A stretch of DNA of 64,000 nucleotides from Limimaricola soesokkakensis (GTDB lineage: Bacteria; Pseudomonadota; Alphaproteobacteria; Rhodobacterales; Rhodobacteraceae), in NCBI RefSeq assembly GCF_900172345.1, contig NZ_FWFY01000013.1:24147-88146 (forward strand). The letters are read 5' to 3'. Positions 35,210-43,136 of the stretch are shown piece by piece (the stretch's first letter is position 1; every line of letters begins with the position of its first letter). Below the pieces are notes generated by a model. The model was not told where the DNA came from and ran no database searches. It worked only from the letters and a program-made list of their open reading frames with translations. The translations under genes and the position numbers were made by a program.

Positions 35210-35557
35210 ATGATGAACGCGCCCGAGGACTACTCGGCCGGGCTGCGACAGGTTCAGGTCCAGTCGCTCGATGACATCTTCCTGCTGCCGATCTGGGGGT
35301 TCGACGAGGACTGGGCGCAGCACGAGGCGCTCGCTGAAACCAAGGACGGCAAGCTCCTCCAGTCGCGCCTCGAGCAGTTCGGGCCGGACGCCGCCAACCG
35401 CTGGTTCGACCTGGCCGTCGAGCACCGCGGCCTGAACGGGCTCACGTTGCAGGGCCGCCGCTCGGGTTCCGAGGTCGAGCAGCTGTGGCGCGCCAACGCC
35501 GCGATCATCGAAGGCATGGCCGCCTATGCGAAGTGCCCCGAGGTCGCCAACGCCTGA
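35210..35557 (+). CDS. Hypothetical protein
   Basis: The product MMNAPEDYSAGLRQVQVQSL, about 115 residues, is acidic and probably soluble; GFDEDWAQHEALAETKDGKL and AANRWFDLAVEHRGLNGLTL are helical in character. A TTG 27 bases upstream is an alternative start. The gene is followed by a clear rho-independent terminator 27 bases after its stop, which supports a real transcription unit. Family not recognised. Confidence 0.6.
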   Translation: MMNAPEDYSAGLRQVQVQSLDDIFLLPIWGFDEDWAQHEALAETKDGKLLQSRLEQFGPDAANRWFDLAVEHRGLNGLTLQGRRSGSEVEQLWRANAAIIEGMAAYAKCPEVANA

Positions 35558-35583
35558 GGCCATCGCCTCACCTGAAAGGAATT

Positions 35584-35616
35584 AGGCCCGCCGGGGATAC
35601 CGGCGGGCCTTTCGAT
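35584..35616 (+). terminator. Rho-independent terminator
   Basis: AGGCCCGCCGG and CCGGCGGGCCT (35584-35594 and 35600-35610) form an 11-base-pair stem with a GGATA loop, followed by TTCGATTCTTTC. It ends the transcript of the hypothetical gene upstream. Confidence 0.85.
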
Positions 35617-35680
35617 TCTTTCTGGACAGGAAATTGCGCCTCTGCTCACGATGAGAGCGAGATTTTGATCGGTGATTTCC

Positions 35681-36799
35681 ATGTTCGATTTGGATGTAAT
35701 GCAGGCTGAATTGCGCAGCCTGATTTATGGAGCTTTATTGAGGGAGAACGAGTGGGGCGCGTTCCTGGACCATCTCACCTCGCTTTTGCCGGACGCCAAA
35801 GCGACGCTCTTCTTTCACGACGCGAACCATCGCGCTGGCGCCTTCTCCATCACCTCGGGCGTCGACGACACCTTGAGCGCCGATTACGCCATCCACTATG
35901 CCCCGATGAACCCTTGGATGGAGGGAGCCACCAAGCGGCCAGTTGGCTTGGTGGTTCCGGATCAGCGCATGCTCGCGCGCGCCGAACTCCTGAAATCGGA
36001 GTTCTACAATGACTTCCTGCGTCCCCAAGGGGTCGACGGGGCGATTGGTGTCACATTGCATCGGGAAGGCTCGCACAATTCTCTGCTGAGCGTGATGTCA
36101 TCCTCGGCCGAAACGCATGACGAAATCGGTGCGCAGCGTGCATTGCAGTCCATCGTTCCAGACCTGCAAAGGGCATTCACCTTTTACCGGAGGCGCTCAT
36201 TTCCGATCTCCTCTGACGTTTCCGGAATTGCTGCCGATGACGGCGATTCGGGCCTCATCAGCGTCGGGCCGGGTCGGCGCATCCGTCGATGCAACAGGAT
36301 CGCGGAAGGCATCCTGGCTTCCGGACATAGCCTCTACCAGGATGCGATGGGCCGTCTCTATTCCCGCGATCCCTCGCTGATCGAGTATCTCGATCGCTGC
36401 CTGCTGCTCTGGGGGCGGTCGCGGGACGATCTGCCGGTCCGAAGCTTCCTCTTGGGATCCGCCCCGGAGCTGCCGACCCGAGTGACCGTGATCGCCTGCA
36501 TTTCGGACCGCGGGGAGCGCTTCTTCCGGGGCGCCGAGTGCCAGCTGATCGTCGAGCCCCCGCCCTCCCGCAAGGTGAGCATCCGCGACTTGCAGAAGTT
36601 CTATCGCCTGACCGACGCCGAAGCGCGCGTGTGCGCGGCCTTGGCTGCGGGTGCGACCATCCAGGAGATTGCGGCATCGCAGGGGGTCGGGATCGAGACG
36701 ATCCGGACCCACCTGAGAAGCGCACGCCAGAAGACAGGGACGGATCGGCAGGCGGATCTCGTCTGGCTCGTGAACCGCCTGGCCGATCGGTTCGGCTGA
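35681..36799 (+). CDS. LuxR-family (GerE-type HTH) transcriptional regulator
   Basis: The 372-residue protein ends in a LuxR-type helix-turn-helix (FYRLTDAEARVCAALAAGAT, then IQEIAASQGVGIETIRTHLR and SARQKTGTDRQADLVWLVN). The N-terminal 300 residues are not the usual acyl-homoserine-lactone domain; they contain PAS-like strands (TLFFHDANHRAGAFSITSGV). No transmembrane segment is present. The ATG at 35681 is preferred to the GTG at 35672 by codon character. It converges on the oxoamine-synthase-like gene with 2 bases between the stops. It may sense a small ligand, possibly linked to that enzyme. Confidence 0.82.
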   Translation: MFDLDVMQAELRSLIYGALLRENEWGAFLDHLTSLLPDAKATLFFHDANHRAGAFSITSGVDDTLSADYAIHYAPMNPWMEGATKRPVGLVVPDQRMLARAELLKSEFYNDFLRPQGVDGAIGVTLHREGSHNSLLSVMSSSAETHDEIGAQRALQSIVPDLQRAFTFYRRRSFPISSDVSGIAADDGDSGLISVGPGRRIRRCNRIAEGILASGHSLYQDAMGRLYSRDPSLIEYLDRCLLLWGRSRDDLPVRSFLLGSAPELPTRVTVIACISDRGERFFRGAECQLIVEPPPSRKVSIRDLQKFYRLTDAEARVCAALAAGATIQEIAASQGVGIETIRTHLRSARQKTGTDRQADLVWLVNRLADRFG

Positions 36800-36801
36800 G
36801 G

Positions 36802-38100
36802 TCAGGTCGCGCAGGAGATCTCCTTCGAGATCCGGTCGCGCGCCGCCGCCGCGGCGCTGACGAAGCGGCCCACCTGTTCGAGATCGTGCTTCGCCATGAC
36901 CTGCGCGCGCCAGCGGCAGGCGTTGCGGGCCACGGCCGGGTGTTCGACGAGGTTCACGAGTATCCCCGCCTCATGCATCTCGCGGGTCATGAGACGGCTC
37001 GTGCGGGCGTCGCCGAGATAGATCGGCACGATCGCCGTGGGCTGCCCGCCGACCTTGAACCCCGCGTCCTTGAACGCGGACCGGAGCGCCACCGAACTGG
37101 CGAGCAGCTGGCCGCGCAGCTCCGCGCCCTCCTCGCCTTGGACGATATCGAGGGCTGCGAGCGCGATGGCGGCCTGGACGGGCGAGATGGCGTTCGAGAA
37201 GAGCAGCGGCCCGCAATGCCCGCGCAGCATCAGCTTCATCGCGCGATGGTTGGAGGCGACGAACCCGCCATTCGTGGCGAAGGTCTTCGAGAACGAGCCC
37301 ATCACGATGTCGACCTGACCGACCAGGTTCATGAGCTCGAGATAGCCCCGCCCCGTCGGCCCGATCGCGCCGAGGTCATGCGCGACATCGACCAACAGCG
37401 TCGCGCCGTGCCGCCGGCATAGGGCCTGAAGCTCCCGGAGGTTGGGGACGTCGCTGTCCATGGAGAAGACAGTCTCGGTCACCACCAGGATGCCGGCGTC
37501 AGGATTTTCGTCGCGGATGCGCGTCAGGCGCCGCGCCACGGCGTCGTTCGACAGGTGCGGGAAGGCATGGACGTTTCGCGTGGCGTTGCGGGCGCCCTCC
37601 TGCAAGCAGGCATGGGACAGGCAATCGATCACCACATGATCGTCAGGGCGCACTAGGGTCTTCACGATGCCATAGCCCGCGCCCCACCCCGTCGGGAAGA
37701 CCGTGCAGTCGGAGTAGCCGAGAAAAGCGGCAAGGCGACGTTCCAGCTCCTCGGAAAGCGCCGTGCATCCCATCAGTGCGCTGGAGCCTGCGCTGTGGAC
37801 CCCGAACTCATTGATCGCATTCCGGGCGGCCTCGGCGATCGCCGGGTGGGAGGACAGGTTGAGGTAGTCCTGGGATGCGAAGTTCGGCCCCTCGACGACG
37901 CGCCCGCAGCGAAGGCGGGACTGCGCCAGCGTCCCGGTGCGGGTGAGGGCGACCTTGCAGTAGGGATCGACGCCCCTCCCCATCCGAGCATCGAACCAGT
38001 CCTGATGTGCATCCCACCGAGCCAGGAGGTCGGGGCCCTTCGCGGAGATGTAATCGGCGAGCGTTCCTGAAAATGCGGCGTTGCCGGAACCATCAAACAT
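36802..38100 (-). CDS. PLP-dependent alpha-oxoamine-synthase-family enzyme
   Basis: The 432-residue protein is a fold-type I PLP enzyme of the AOS/KBL family. The N-terminal region has SQDYLNLSSHPAIAEAARNA and HSAGSSALMGCTALSEELE. The cofactor aspartate and histidine lie in DVAHDLG (Asp238, His241), and the Schiff-base lysine is Lys272 in GSFSKTFATNGGF. Relatives condense an amino acid with an acyl-CoA or acyl carrier protein: serine palmitoyltransferase, BioF, and CqsA, which makes alpha-hydroxyketone signals. The usual DEAHS is altered to DVAHD, marking a distinct subgroup. No acyl carrier protein gene is adjacent. The product is unknown. Confidence 0.85.
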   Translation of the reverse strand: MFDGSGNAAFSGTLADYISAKGPDLLARWDAHQDWFDARMGRGVDPYCKVALTRTGTLAQSRLRCGRVVEGPNFASQDYLNLSSHPAIAEAARNAINEFGVHSAGSSALMGCTALSEELERRLAAFLGYSDCTVFPTGWGAGYGIVKTLVRPDDHVVIDCLSHACLQEGARNATRNVHAFPHLSNDAVARRLTRIRDENPDAGILVVTETVFSMDSDVPNLRELQALCRRHGATLLVDVAHDLGAIGPTGRGYLELMNLVGQVDIVMGSFSKTFATNGGFVASNHRAMKLMLRGHCGPLLFSNAISPVQAAIALAALDIVQGEEGAELRGQLLASSVALRSAFKDAGFKVGGQPTAIVPIYLGDARTSRLMTREMHEAGILVNLVEHPAVARNACRWRAQVMAKHDLEQVGRFVSAAAAARDRISKEISCAT

Positions 38101-38319
38101 GCGCGTCCTCGCTACCTTAAAGATGTCGTCGAGGAGGACGCTGCCTCGCGTTGTTGTGCCCTGTCCTCACCCGATCGGGTGAGGACAGGCGAGTAGACTC
38201 GCGGCTAGGCCTTGGGAGCGTGCCATGCGCGAGGTGCCGGTTTCGAGTGGACGAGTTTAAGGCCGCCCTCTGCGAGGGCGGCCTCTCTCGTTTTCGCAAA
38301 GGTTCGGACGGATCCCTTG

Positions 38320-38786
38320 TCAGCGCTTCGCCAGCCGGTAGCTCTCGTGCGTCCCGTCCGTCCGCATCTCCAGCGCACCTTCCCGGCACATTGTCGCGAG
38401 CAGGCTCTTGAGGCTCGTGAGGAGCGATCTCCGCGACGCGTAGCCCGCTTCGTCTGCGATCAGTTCCGCGAGTTCGACATGGGTCATCCATGCCTTCGGG
38501 TCGATGCCGAGCGCGGTGCGGACAAGGTTGCGGCGGATCTCGGTAGAAGCATTGCCGCCTCCCCCGCCGGTCGGCTTGCGCGTTGCGGCCCGGCGCCCTT
38601 CCTGGCCTCTGCGAAAGCGGCATCCTTCGGCGCCTCCGTGCCGGCCATGCCGCGCAGGGCCGGCAGGACCGGCAGAGCGCCGTCGATGAGATGCACGGCC
38701 CCGTCATGGACGAGTGTCTTGTCGACCATGTCGGACGTAATCCGGATGCTGCGCAGCTCGCCGGTGACAAGGTGCATTGCGATCAA
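38320..38786 (-). pseudogene. Frameshifted hypothetical gene
   Basis: Two minus-strand frames join into one protein. The first (38786 to about 38605) reads MIAMHLVTGELRSIRITSDM, then VDKTLVHDGAVHLIDGALPV and ends AFAEARK. After a -1 shift near 38600 the second continues GRRAATRKPTGGGGGNAS, EIRRNLVRTALGIDPKAWMT and SLLTSLKSLLATMCREGALE, ending at a TGA at 38320. The joined product would be about 155 residues with a C-terminal winged-helix-like part. The family is not recognised. Whether the shift is real or an assembly error cannot be told here. Confidence 0.5.
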
Positions 38787-38801
38787 ATACCACTGTCTCA
38801 G

Positions 38802-39100
38802 TCACGATCGTCGATGTCTTCGCCCAGCATTCCGGCCCGCCGCGCCCGCTCGGAGGTACGCGACCGAGGACGTCGCCCACTTGGCACGCCCCTGCGGCAT
38901 CGGCTCGCGCATCGCCTCGAGCCGCGCCGCGATCTCCTTCAGCGTGATCTCGGGCGCCGAGCTCTTGATGCCTGCGATGATCGCAAGCAAACGGTCGTCC
39001 TTCTGCGCGGGCGGGGCGCGGTCGAGCACTACACTGTCCAGCAGCCCGTCCTTCACGAAGCGCCCCGCCGCGCGCCGCAGCCGCTCGACTGTCCAAGGCT
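38802..39100 (-). pseudogene. Possible serine-recombinase C-terminal fragment
   Basis: The frame reads DRLLAIIAGIKSSAPEITLK, then EIAARLEAMREPMPQGRAKW and ATSSVAYLR. This resembles the helix-turn-helix end of large serine recombinases in alphaproteobacteria (a run of IAxxLNxRGxxTxxGxxW type). Shortly after, coding character passes to another frame ending GMLGEDIDDRD, indicating another frameshift. No N-terminal resolvase domain is present. It is probably debris of a mobile element. Assignment is tentative. Confidence 0.3.
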
Positions 39101-39362
39101 TTGCGCCCGGCGCGGATGATGTGGCCGCGATCCGAGCCGGTGCGCTCGATCGCTGGCAGGCTCGGCCTGAAGCCTTGAACGGCTTTGCCGATGCAGAAGG
39201 CAAGCGGCTGACAGTTGCGGCTCGGCTTGGAGGTCGAAAAAAACCTTGGGGTGGTCTCCTGAAAAAAAAGCCCGCCATGAAAAATGGCGAGCTAGAAAAG
39301 GGGGGAGGATGCTTCAGGCAAGCATCCCTGATACGCGAGTAACCATTCGCGCAGTCCCGCAT

Positions 39363-40035
39363 AGCGGTAGTTTGTGGGGGGTCAATGCTTAACGCCTGAT
39401 CTACGGAGATTTTCGGTAGAGTGAGGCGGATGCAGCATCCTACTGCTCCGGCCTTATGACTGCCCCCCGGTGTTCAGCCGTGGTGTGAATGGCCTGCGTT
39501 TTTTAAGACGCCTTCGTGCCTCAGGTTCTGCTGCCGCTCGAACTCGAGGGGCGACAGCATATCGTTTCGTGCGCGCTTGCACTTTGGGGTGCAAATGCAG
39601 CTGCGCGGCGATGATCACTGTTGCGCGCGTGTCGCCAGCCCTGCGGAGCCGAGCCGAGCCGCGCAACGGGCCAGGTGTCCTTGCTGAATGAGGGCTAGAA
39701 AGTGCGTTCCACATAGGTGAGTGGCTTCTATCCAAATCTATACTGCATGACAAATCGATCGTTTGAAAAGACCGGCAAAAGGCGCGCAGCCTTGGCGGAG
39801 ACGATAGGGAAGGGAAGACCGAGGAGCCCGATCCCCTTGCTCATAAGGACGCGGACTGAAGCCTGCGATTTCATTCGGGTCGTAGCGCATGCCCGGACTG
39901 GACAGGATCACGCTTCCGGACCCCATCCACAAAGGGTCTTCTGAAGCACTCCTGCAATCCACCGAGGCAATTGAAAATGAGTCGATCCATCCTCAATTAG
40001 GCTGAGAATTGTGCAGCAGAGCAGGGGTTTGCCTG
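39363..40035. other. Intergenic stretch with IS3 debris
   Basis: No intact gene in about 670 bases. It contains an IS3-type end and transposase tail (39457-39560, listed separately). The rest holds no recognisable coding or RNA feature. Confidence 0.5.
39457..39560 (-). mobile_element. IS3-family remnant: transposase tail and terminal repeat
   Basis: The minus strand from 39560 encodes LSPLEFERQQNLRHEGV, the characteristic last residues of IS3-family OrfB (SPVEFE type). It is followed by TGAACACCGGGGGGCAGTCA, which looks like the terminal inverted repeat. Nothing else of the element remains, so this is a scar. Confidence 0.55.
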
Positions 40036-41256
40036 ATGGCCTTCGAGGACACCGAAAAGGCGCGAAGCGCCGTCTCGACCTTCATGCGGGCCGAGGTTCT
40101 GGCCGCGCGACTGGAGGCCATGGCCCGGGCCGAGCCCGAGGTCGGCAACCTGTGGCGCTCGGAGATCGCGCTGGCAGAGGCCGTTGCGAGCGCGGGGCTG
40201 GAAGGCATCCGGATCTCCGAAGGCGACCTGCTGCCCCGCATCGCGCTGAATGGAAGCCAGGATGCGGATCCGACCGGTGCGGAGCTGGCGCTGAGCCTGA
40301 TCCGCGTGCTGAAGGCGCCGGGCGATCCTCTGGCGCGGCCTGTCCAGACCGTCCGGCGCTTCGAGAGGGCGGCAGGCACTGGAATGGGGCCCGGTGTGGA
40401 CCCGGACGATGAGCCCGAAGGCCAGCGGCTCGAGGACGCCGAGATCGAGGGTCTCTTCGCAGATCTTAGACCCGGCGACATGCCGATCCTTACCGCGGCG
40501 CGGGCCGCGGCCGACTACGCGGCGCTGTCGCAGCGTGCCAACCCGATCGTCGAGCGATTGATCTTCATGGCTGTCGACAGCAGCCTGCGGGGGCGGGCTG
40601 CGCGTAGGGCCGACCCCGAGGACGTGTTGCGCGGCCTGTCGGGCCGGGTCGATGCGCAGTGGGTTTCGTCGCCGGCGCTCGCGCTGAGCCATCGGGGCTT
40701 CCTGCCGTGGTCGCCGGGCAGCGAGGCGGGGCTCATGACGCTCGGCACCCATCTCGCAGGGCTCTTCGAGGCGGAGATCGGGCGCTTTGCACTCTCGCGC
40801 GACTGGCTGCGGCGCGGACAGGAGGCGGCACGGGGCAGGGGCGGGCGCTCGCGCATGGCCGATGCCATCCAGGCCTTCGGCACCGCGCCGGTGCTGAGCT
40901 CGGCGCTGCTGGCCGAGACGATCGGCGTGTCGATCCGCACCGCGTTGACCCTGCTGGGTGAAATGACGGAACTCGGCCTTCTGCAGGAGATCACCGGCCG
41001 CAAGACTGCGCGGATCTGGGCCGTGCCCAGCCTGGGCGGGCGTCTCGCAGCGCGGTTGCCGCGTCGGGCGTGGAGGAAAGGGCAGATGCAGATTTCTCCG
41101 GCCGAAGGCAGGGAGACGGCGCAGCAGCGCAGTTTTGAGGGACGGCAGGCGGATCAGAAGGCGATGGAGCGTGTTTTCACGGATCTCGATGCCGCCTTGG
41201 CGCGTGCGGATGCGCTGCTCATTGGCGTCCGACGCAAGGCCCTTTCCCGGTCATGA
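40036..41256 (+). CDS. DUF1612 / HTH_13 protein (RHE_PE00001 family)
   Basis: The 406-residue product MAFEDTEKARSAVSTFMRAE has an N-terminal DUF1612-like region (EVLAARLEAMARAEPEVGNL, then WRSEIALAEAVASAGLEGIR) and, at about residues 275-330, a helix-turn-helix (VLSSALLAETIGVSIRTALT, then LGEMTELGLLQEITGRKTAR). Family members are common on plasmids and symbiotic replicons of rhizobia and rhodobacteria, often beside mobile elements, and are presumed DNA-binding. Their function is not established. The ATG at 40036 is chosen over an upstream GTG because the family N-terminus starts there. Confidence 0.8.
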   Translation: MAFEDTEKARSAVSTFMRAEVLAARLEAMARAEPEVGNLWRSEIALAEAVASAGLEGIRISEGDLLPRIALNGSQDADPTGAELALSLIRVLKAPGDPLARPVQTVRRFERAAGTGMGPGVDPDDEPEGQRLEDAEIEGLFADLRPGDMPILTAARAAADYAALSQRANPIVERLIFMAVDSSLRGRAARRADPEDVLRGLSGRVDAQWVSSPALALSHRGFLPWSPGSEAGLMTLGTHLAGLFEAEIGRFALSRDWLRRGQEAARGRGGRSRMADAIQAFGTAPVLSSALLAETIGVSIRTALTLLGEMTELGLLQEITGRKTARIWAVPSLGGRLAARLPRRAWRKGQMQISPAEGRETAQQRSFEGRQADQKAMERVFTDLDAALARADALLIGVRRKALSRS

Positions 41257-41317
41257 GGCCACCGACGGCAGGGGGGGTGTCGGGTGATGATCCTCCTCGG
41301 AGCACGCGCCTACGAGA

Positions 41318-41809
41318 TTGCTTGCTGCGGACCTTCTGGGCGATGTCGACGTCGATGACCTGCCGACGCTGAGCCTCACCGAAGCCGACGTCGCCTATGG
41401 CGCCCATCTGGGCTACAACTGGCAGCGCCAGCGCGTCGTTTACGGTCTCGAGCTGGCCGTCCTCGGCAGCGAAGCCGAACTCGCATTCGCGGCCGATGGA
41501 GAAGATTTCGGGGTCGAGCTGGACTACGCTGCGCGTCTGATGGGCAAGGTCGGCTACCAGTTTGCCGAGGCGCTGGTCTATGGCACCGCCGGCATGGCCT
41601 ATGCCGAGTTCAGCGGCACCGGCGACGCCTCCGGCGAGACCGAGGAAGAGACCGGCTACGCCTACGGTGTTGGCATGGACTACATGCTGACCCAGAACGT
41701 GTCGCTCGGCGCCGAATATGTGCGACATCGCTTCGAGGACGTCGCCGGCTTCGACGACGTGGATGGCGAGTTCTCGACCACCTCCGTGCGAATGTCCTAC
41801 CATTTTTGA
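41318..41809 (+). pseudogene. Outer-membrane beta-barrel protein, 5'-truncated
   Basis: The frame encodes an OmpA-like/porin-family eight-stranded barrel with alternating strands (YGAHLGYNWQRQRVVYGLEL, ARLMGKVGYQFAEALVYGTA, YAYGVGMDYMLTQNVSLGAE) and the terminal aromatic residue (VRMSYHF) needed for barrel assembly. The signal peptide and first strand are absent: upstream in frame there is a stop and the only start is a TTG inside the barrel. It therefore cannot be exported as it stands. A strong terminator follows, which belongs to the original gene. Confidence 0.65.
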
Positions 41810-41874
41810 TCGAATGGCGCCGGTGCCGCCCTCCCATGGCATCGGCGCTCTCCCGAAGAGCATTCCCGGGATCT

Positions 41875-41900
41875 ACCGGCCCTTCGGGGCCGGTTTTTTT
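41875..41900 (+). terminator. Rho-independent terminator
   Basis: ACCGGCCC and GGGCCGGT close a TTCG tetraloop and are followed by six more T residues. This is a textbook terminator for the barrel gene, and it probably also ends nothing on the other strand. Confidence 0.92.
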
Positions 41901-42030
41901 CATAAAGCCGTCCTCACTGACCTTCAGCGCCGCGGCAGGACCCTCGAGCGGTCACATGGCGCTCATGCCCATGCCGGTTTGTGTTTCCAAAGCTCCCCCG
42001 CAGGCGCTTGCGCGCCACTCGCTTTCCCGG

Positions 42031-42606
42031 TCAGCCCAAGCTGTCGTTGCAGGTTTCCCAGCACAATCGGGGCGCAAAGCGAATGCGGACGGCCTGGGTG
42101 GCTTCGATGAAGGACGCGGCGATGCCGTAGTCGAGGATCGGCGTATAGTAGATACGGGTCTGAGCCATGATGATCCGGTCCCCCGCGGCCACCAGCGGCA
42201 CCTGATCGCGTAAGTTGCTTATGCGCAGGTCGGCGATCGTTAGCGGGGCGAGCCCCAAACCGACGGAGAAGACCACACCCAACTCCCGCCGCTGGAGATC
42301 ATCGCAACTTTTCAGGCAATGGATCTGGGTCACGCGAAGATCGGTCTCCTGCCCGGTCAGCTGCGCCGCCACGGCTCTCAGCGCGGCGATGTCGGCATTG
42401 CCGATCGGCGTGGTCTGGCGCGACAGGACATCGGAGACCACATGAGCCGCGTCGGTGACCACGGCGCGGATACGAAAAGCGTCTGTGAAGACATAGAGTG
42501 CGCACACAGCCCAGAACAGCAAGGGCGCCATGAGAACGAGCTCGATGGACTGGGTGCCCTCGTCCCGCGCGCGCAGCCGGCGGATCAGGCGCAGCATGGC
42601 CTTCAT
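42031..42606 (-). CDS. TadE-like pilus assembly protein
   Basis: The 191-residue product MKAMLRLIRRLRARDEGTQS has a basic start followed by a single hydrophobic helix (IELVLMAPLLFWAVCALYVF), the pseudopilin-like layout of TadE/TadF. The rest is periplasmic with paired cysteines (HCLKSCDD and LCWETCND). Its start overlaps the stop of the upstream gene (ATGA). It is the third gene of the tadG-tadE-tadE-like operon. TadE-type proteins are processed by a prepilin peptidase and are needed for Flp-type pili. Confidence 0.78.
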   Translation of the reverse strand: MKAMLRLIRRLRARDEGTQSIELVLMAPLLFWAVCALYVFTDAFRIRAVVTDAAHVVSDVLSRQTTPIGNADIAALRAVAAQLTGQETDLRVTQIHCLKSCDDLQRRELGVVFSVGLGLAPLTIADLRISNLRDQVPLVAAGDRIIMAQTRIYYTPILDYGIAASFIEATQAVRIRFAPRLCWETCNDSLG

Positions 42607-43136
42607 GAGCGCGGCTCGGCCACGAAGCCCGTGACGACACGCACCGCGTATTCGCCCCCATGCTCCTGGGAGATCTTCCGCCCCAACCCGCCGCCGGGAA
42701 AGATCGGATCGAACATCCGGCACACCCGGACCATCATCAGTTCGTTCTGCTGACCGGGCCGATAGTCGAGCGCGGGATCGACGGCTCCGCCTTTTTCGAC
42801 GCATTTTGCCTGCGAGGTGACGCGGGCCCAGTCCGCGAGGGGCAAGGCCTGCATCTCGATGCGCAGATTGGCCTCGCAGCCGCTGATGAAGATCGAGCGG
42901 GCACAGATGGCACGGCGCATCTCCTCGTAGCTGGGCGGCGTGGCGGTGCTCAGGCGCACGTCACGCACCGCGAGGTTGGTGGCGCGGCGCAGCATCAGCT
43001 CGCGCGTGTTCCACAAGCTCGTCTCAATGCCGAGCAGGAAGATGTACATCACGACCGGAAACAGGATCACGAACTCGGCCGTGATGCTGCCGCTGTCGGC
43101 TGCCCGGAACCGGCGCCAGCTGTCGCGCCAACTCAT
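42603..43136 (-). CDS. tadE: TadE-family pilus assembly protein
   Basis: A 177-residue protein: a charged N-terminus (WRDSWRRFRAADSGSITAEF) followed at once by the hydrophobic segment VILFPVVMYIFLLGIETSLW, the TadE pattern with Glu five residues into the processed region (SITAEF). The following region is periplasmic with cysteines in ICARSIFISGCEANLR. Overlaps with both neighbours (ATGA) show a tight operon. TadE is a pseudopilin of tight-adherence (Flp) pili. The remaining tad/cpa genes are not in this window. Confidence 0.85.
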   Translation of the reverse strand: MSWRDSWRRFRAADSGSITAEFVILFPVVMYIFLLGIETSLWNTRELMLRRATNLAVRDVRLSTATPPSYEEMRRAICARSIFISGCEANLRIEMQALPLADWARVTSQAKCVEKGGAVDPALDYRPGQQNELMMVRVCRMFDPIFPGGGLGRKISQEHGGEYAVRVVTGFVAEPRS

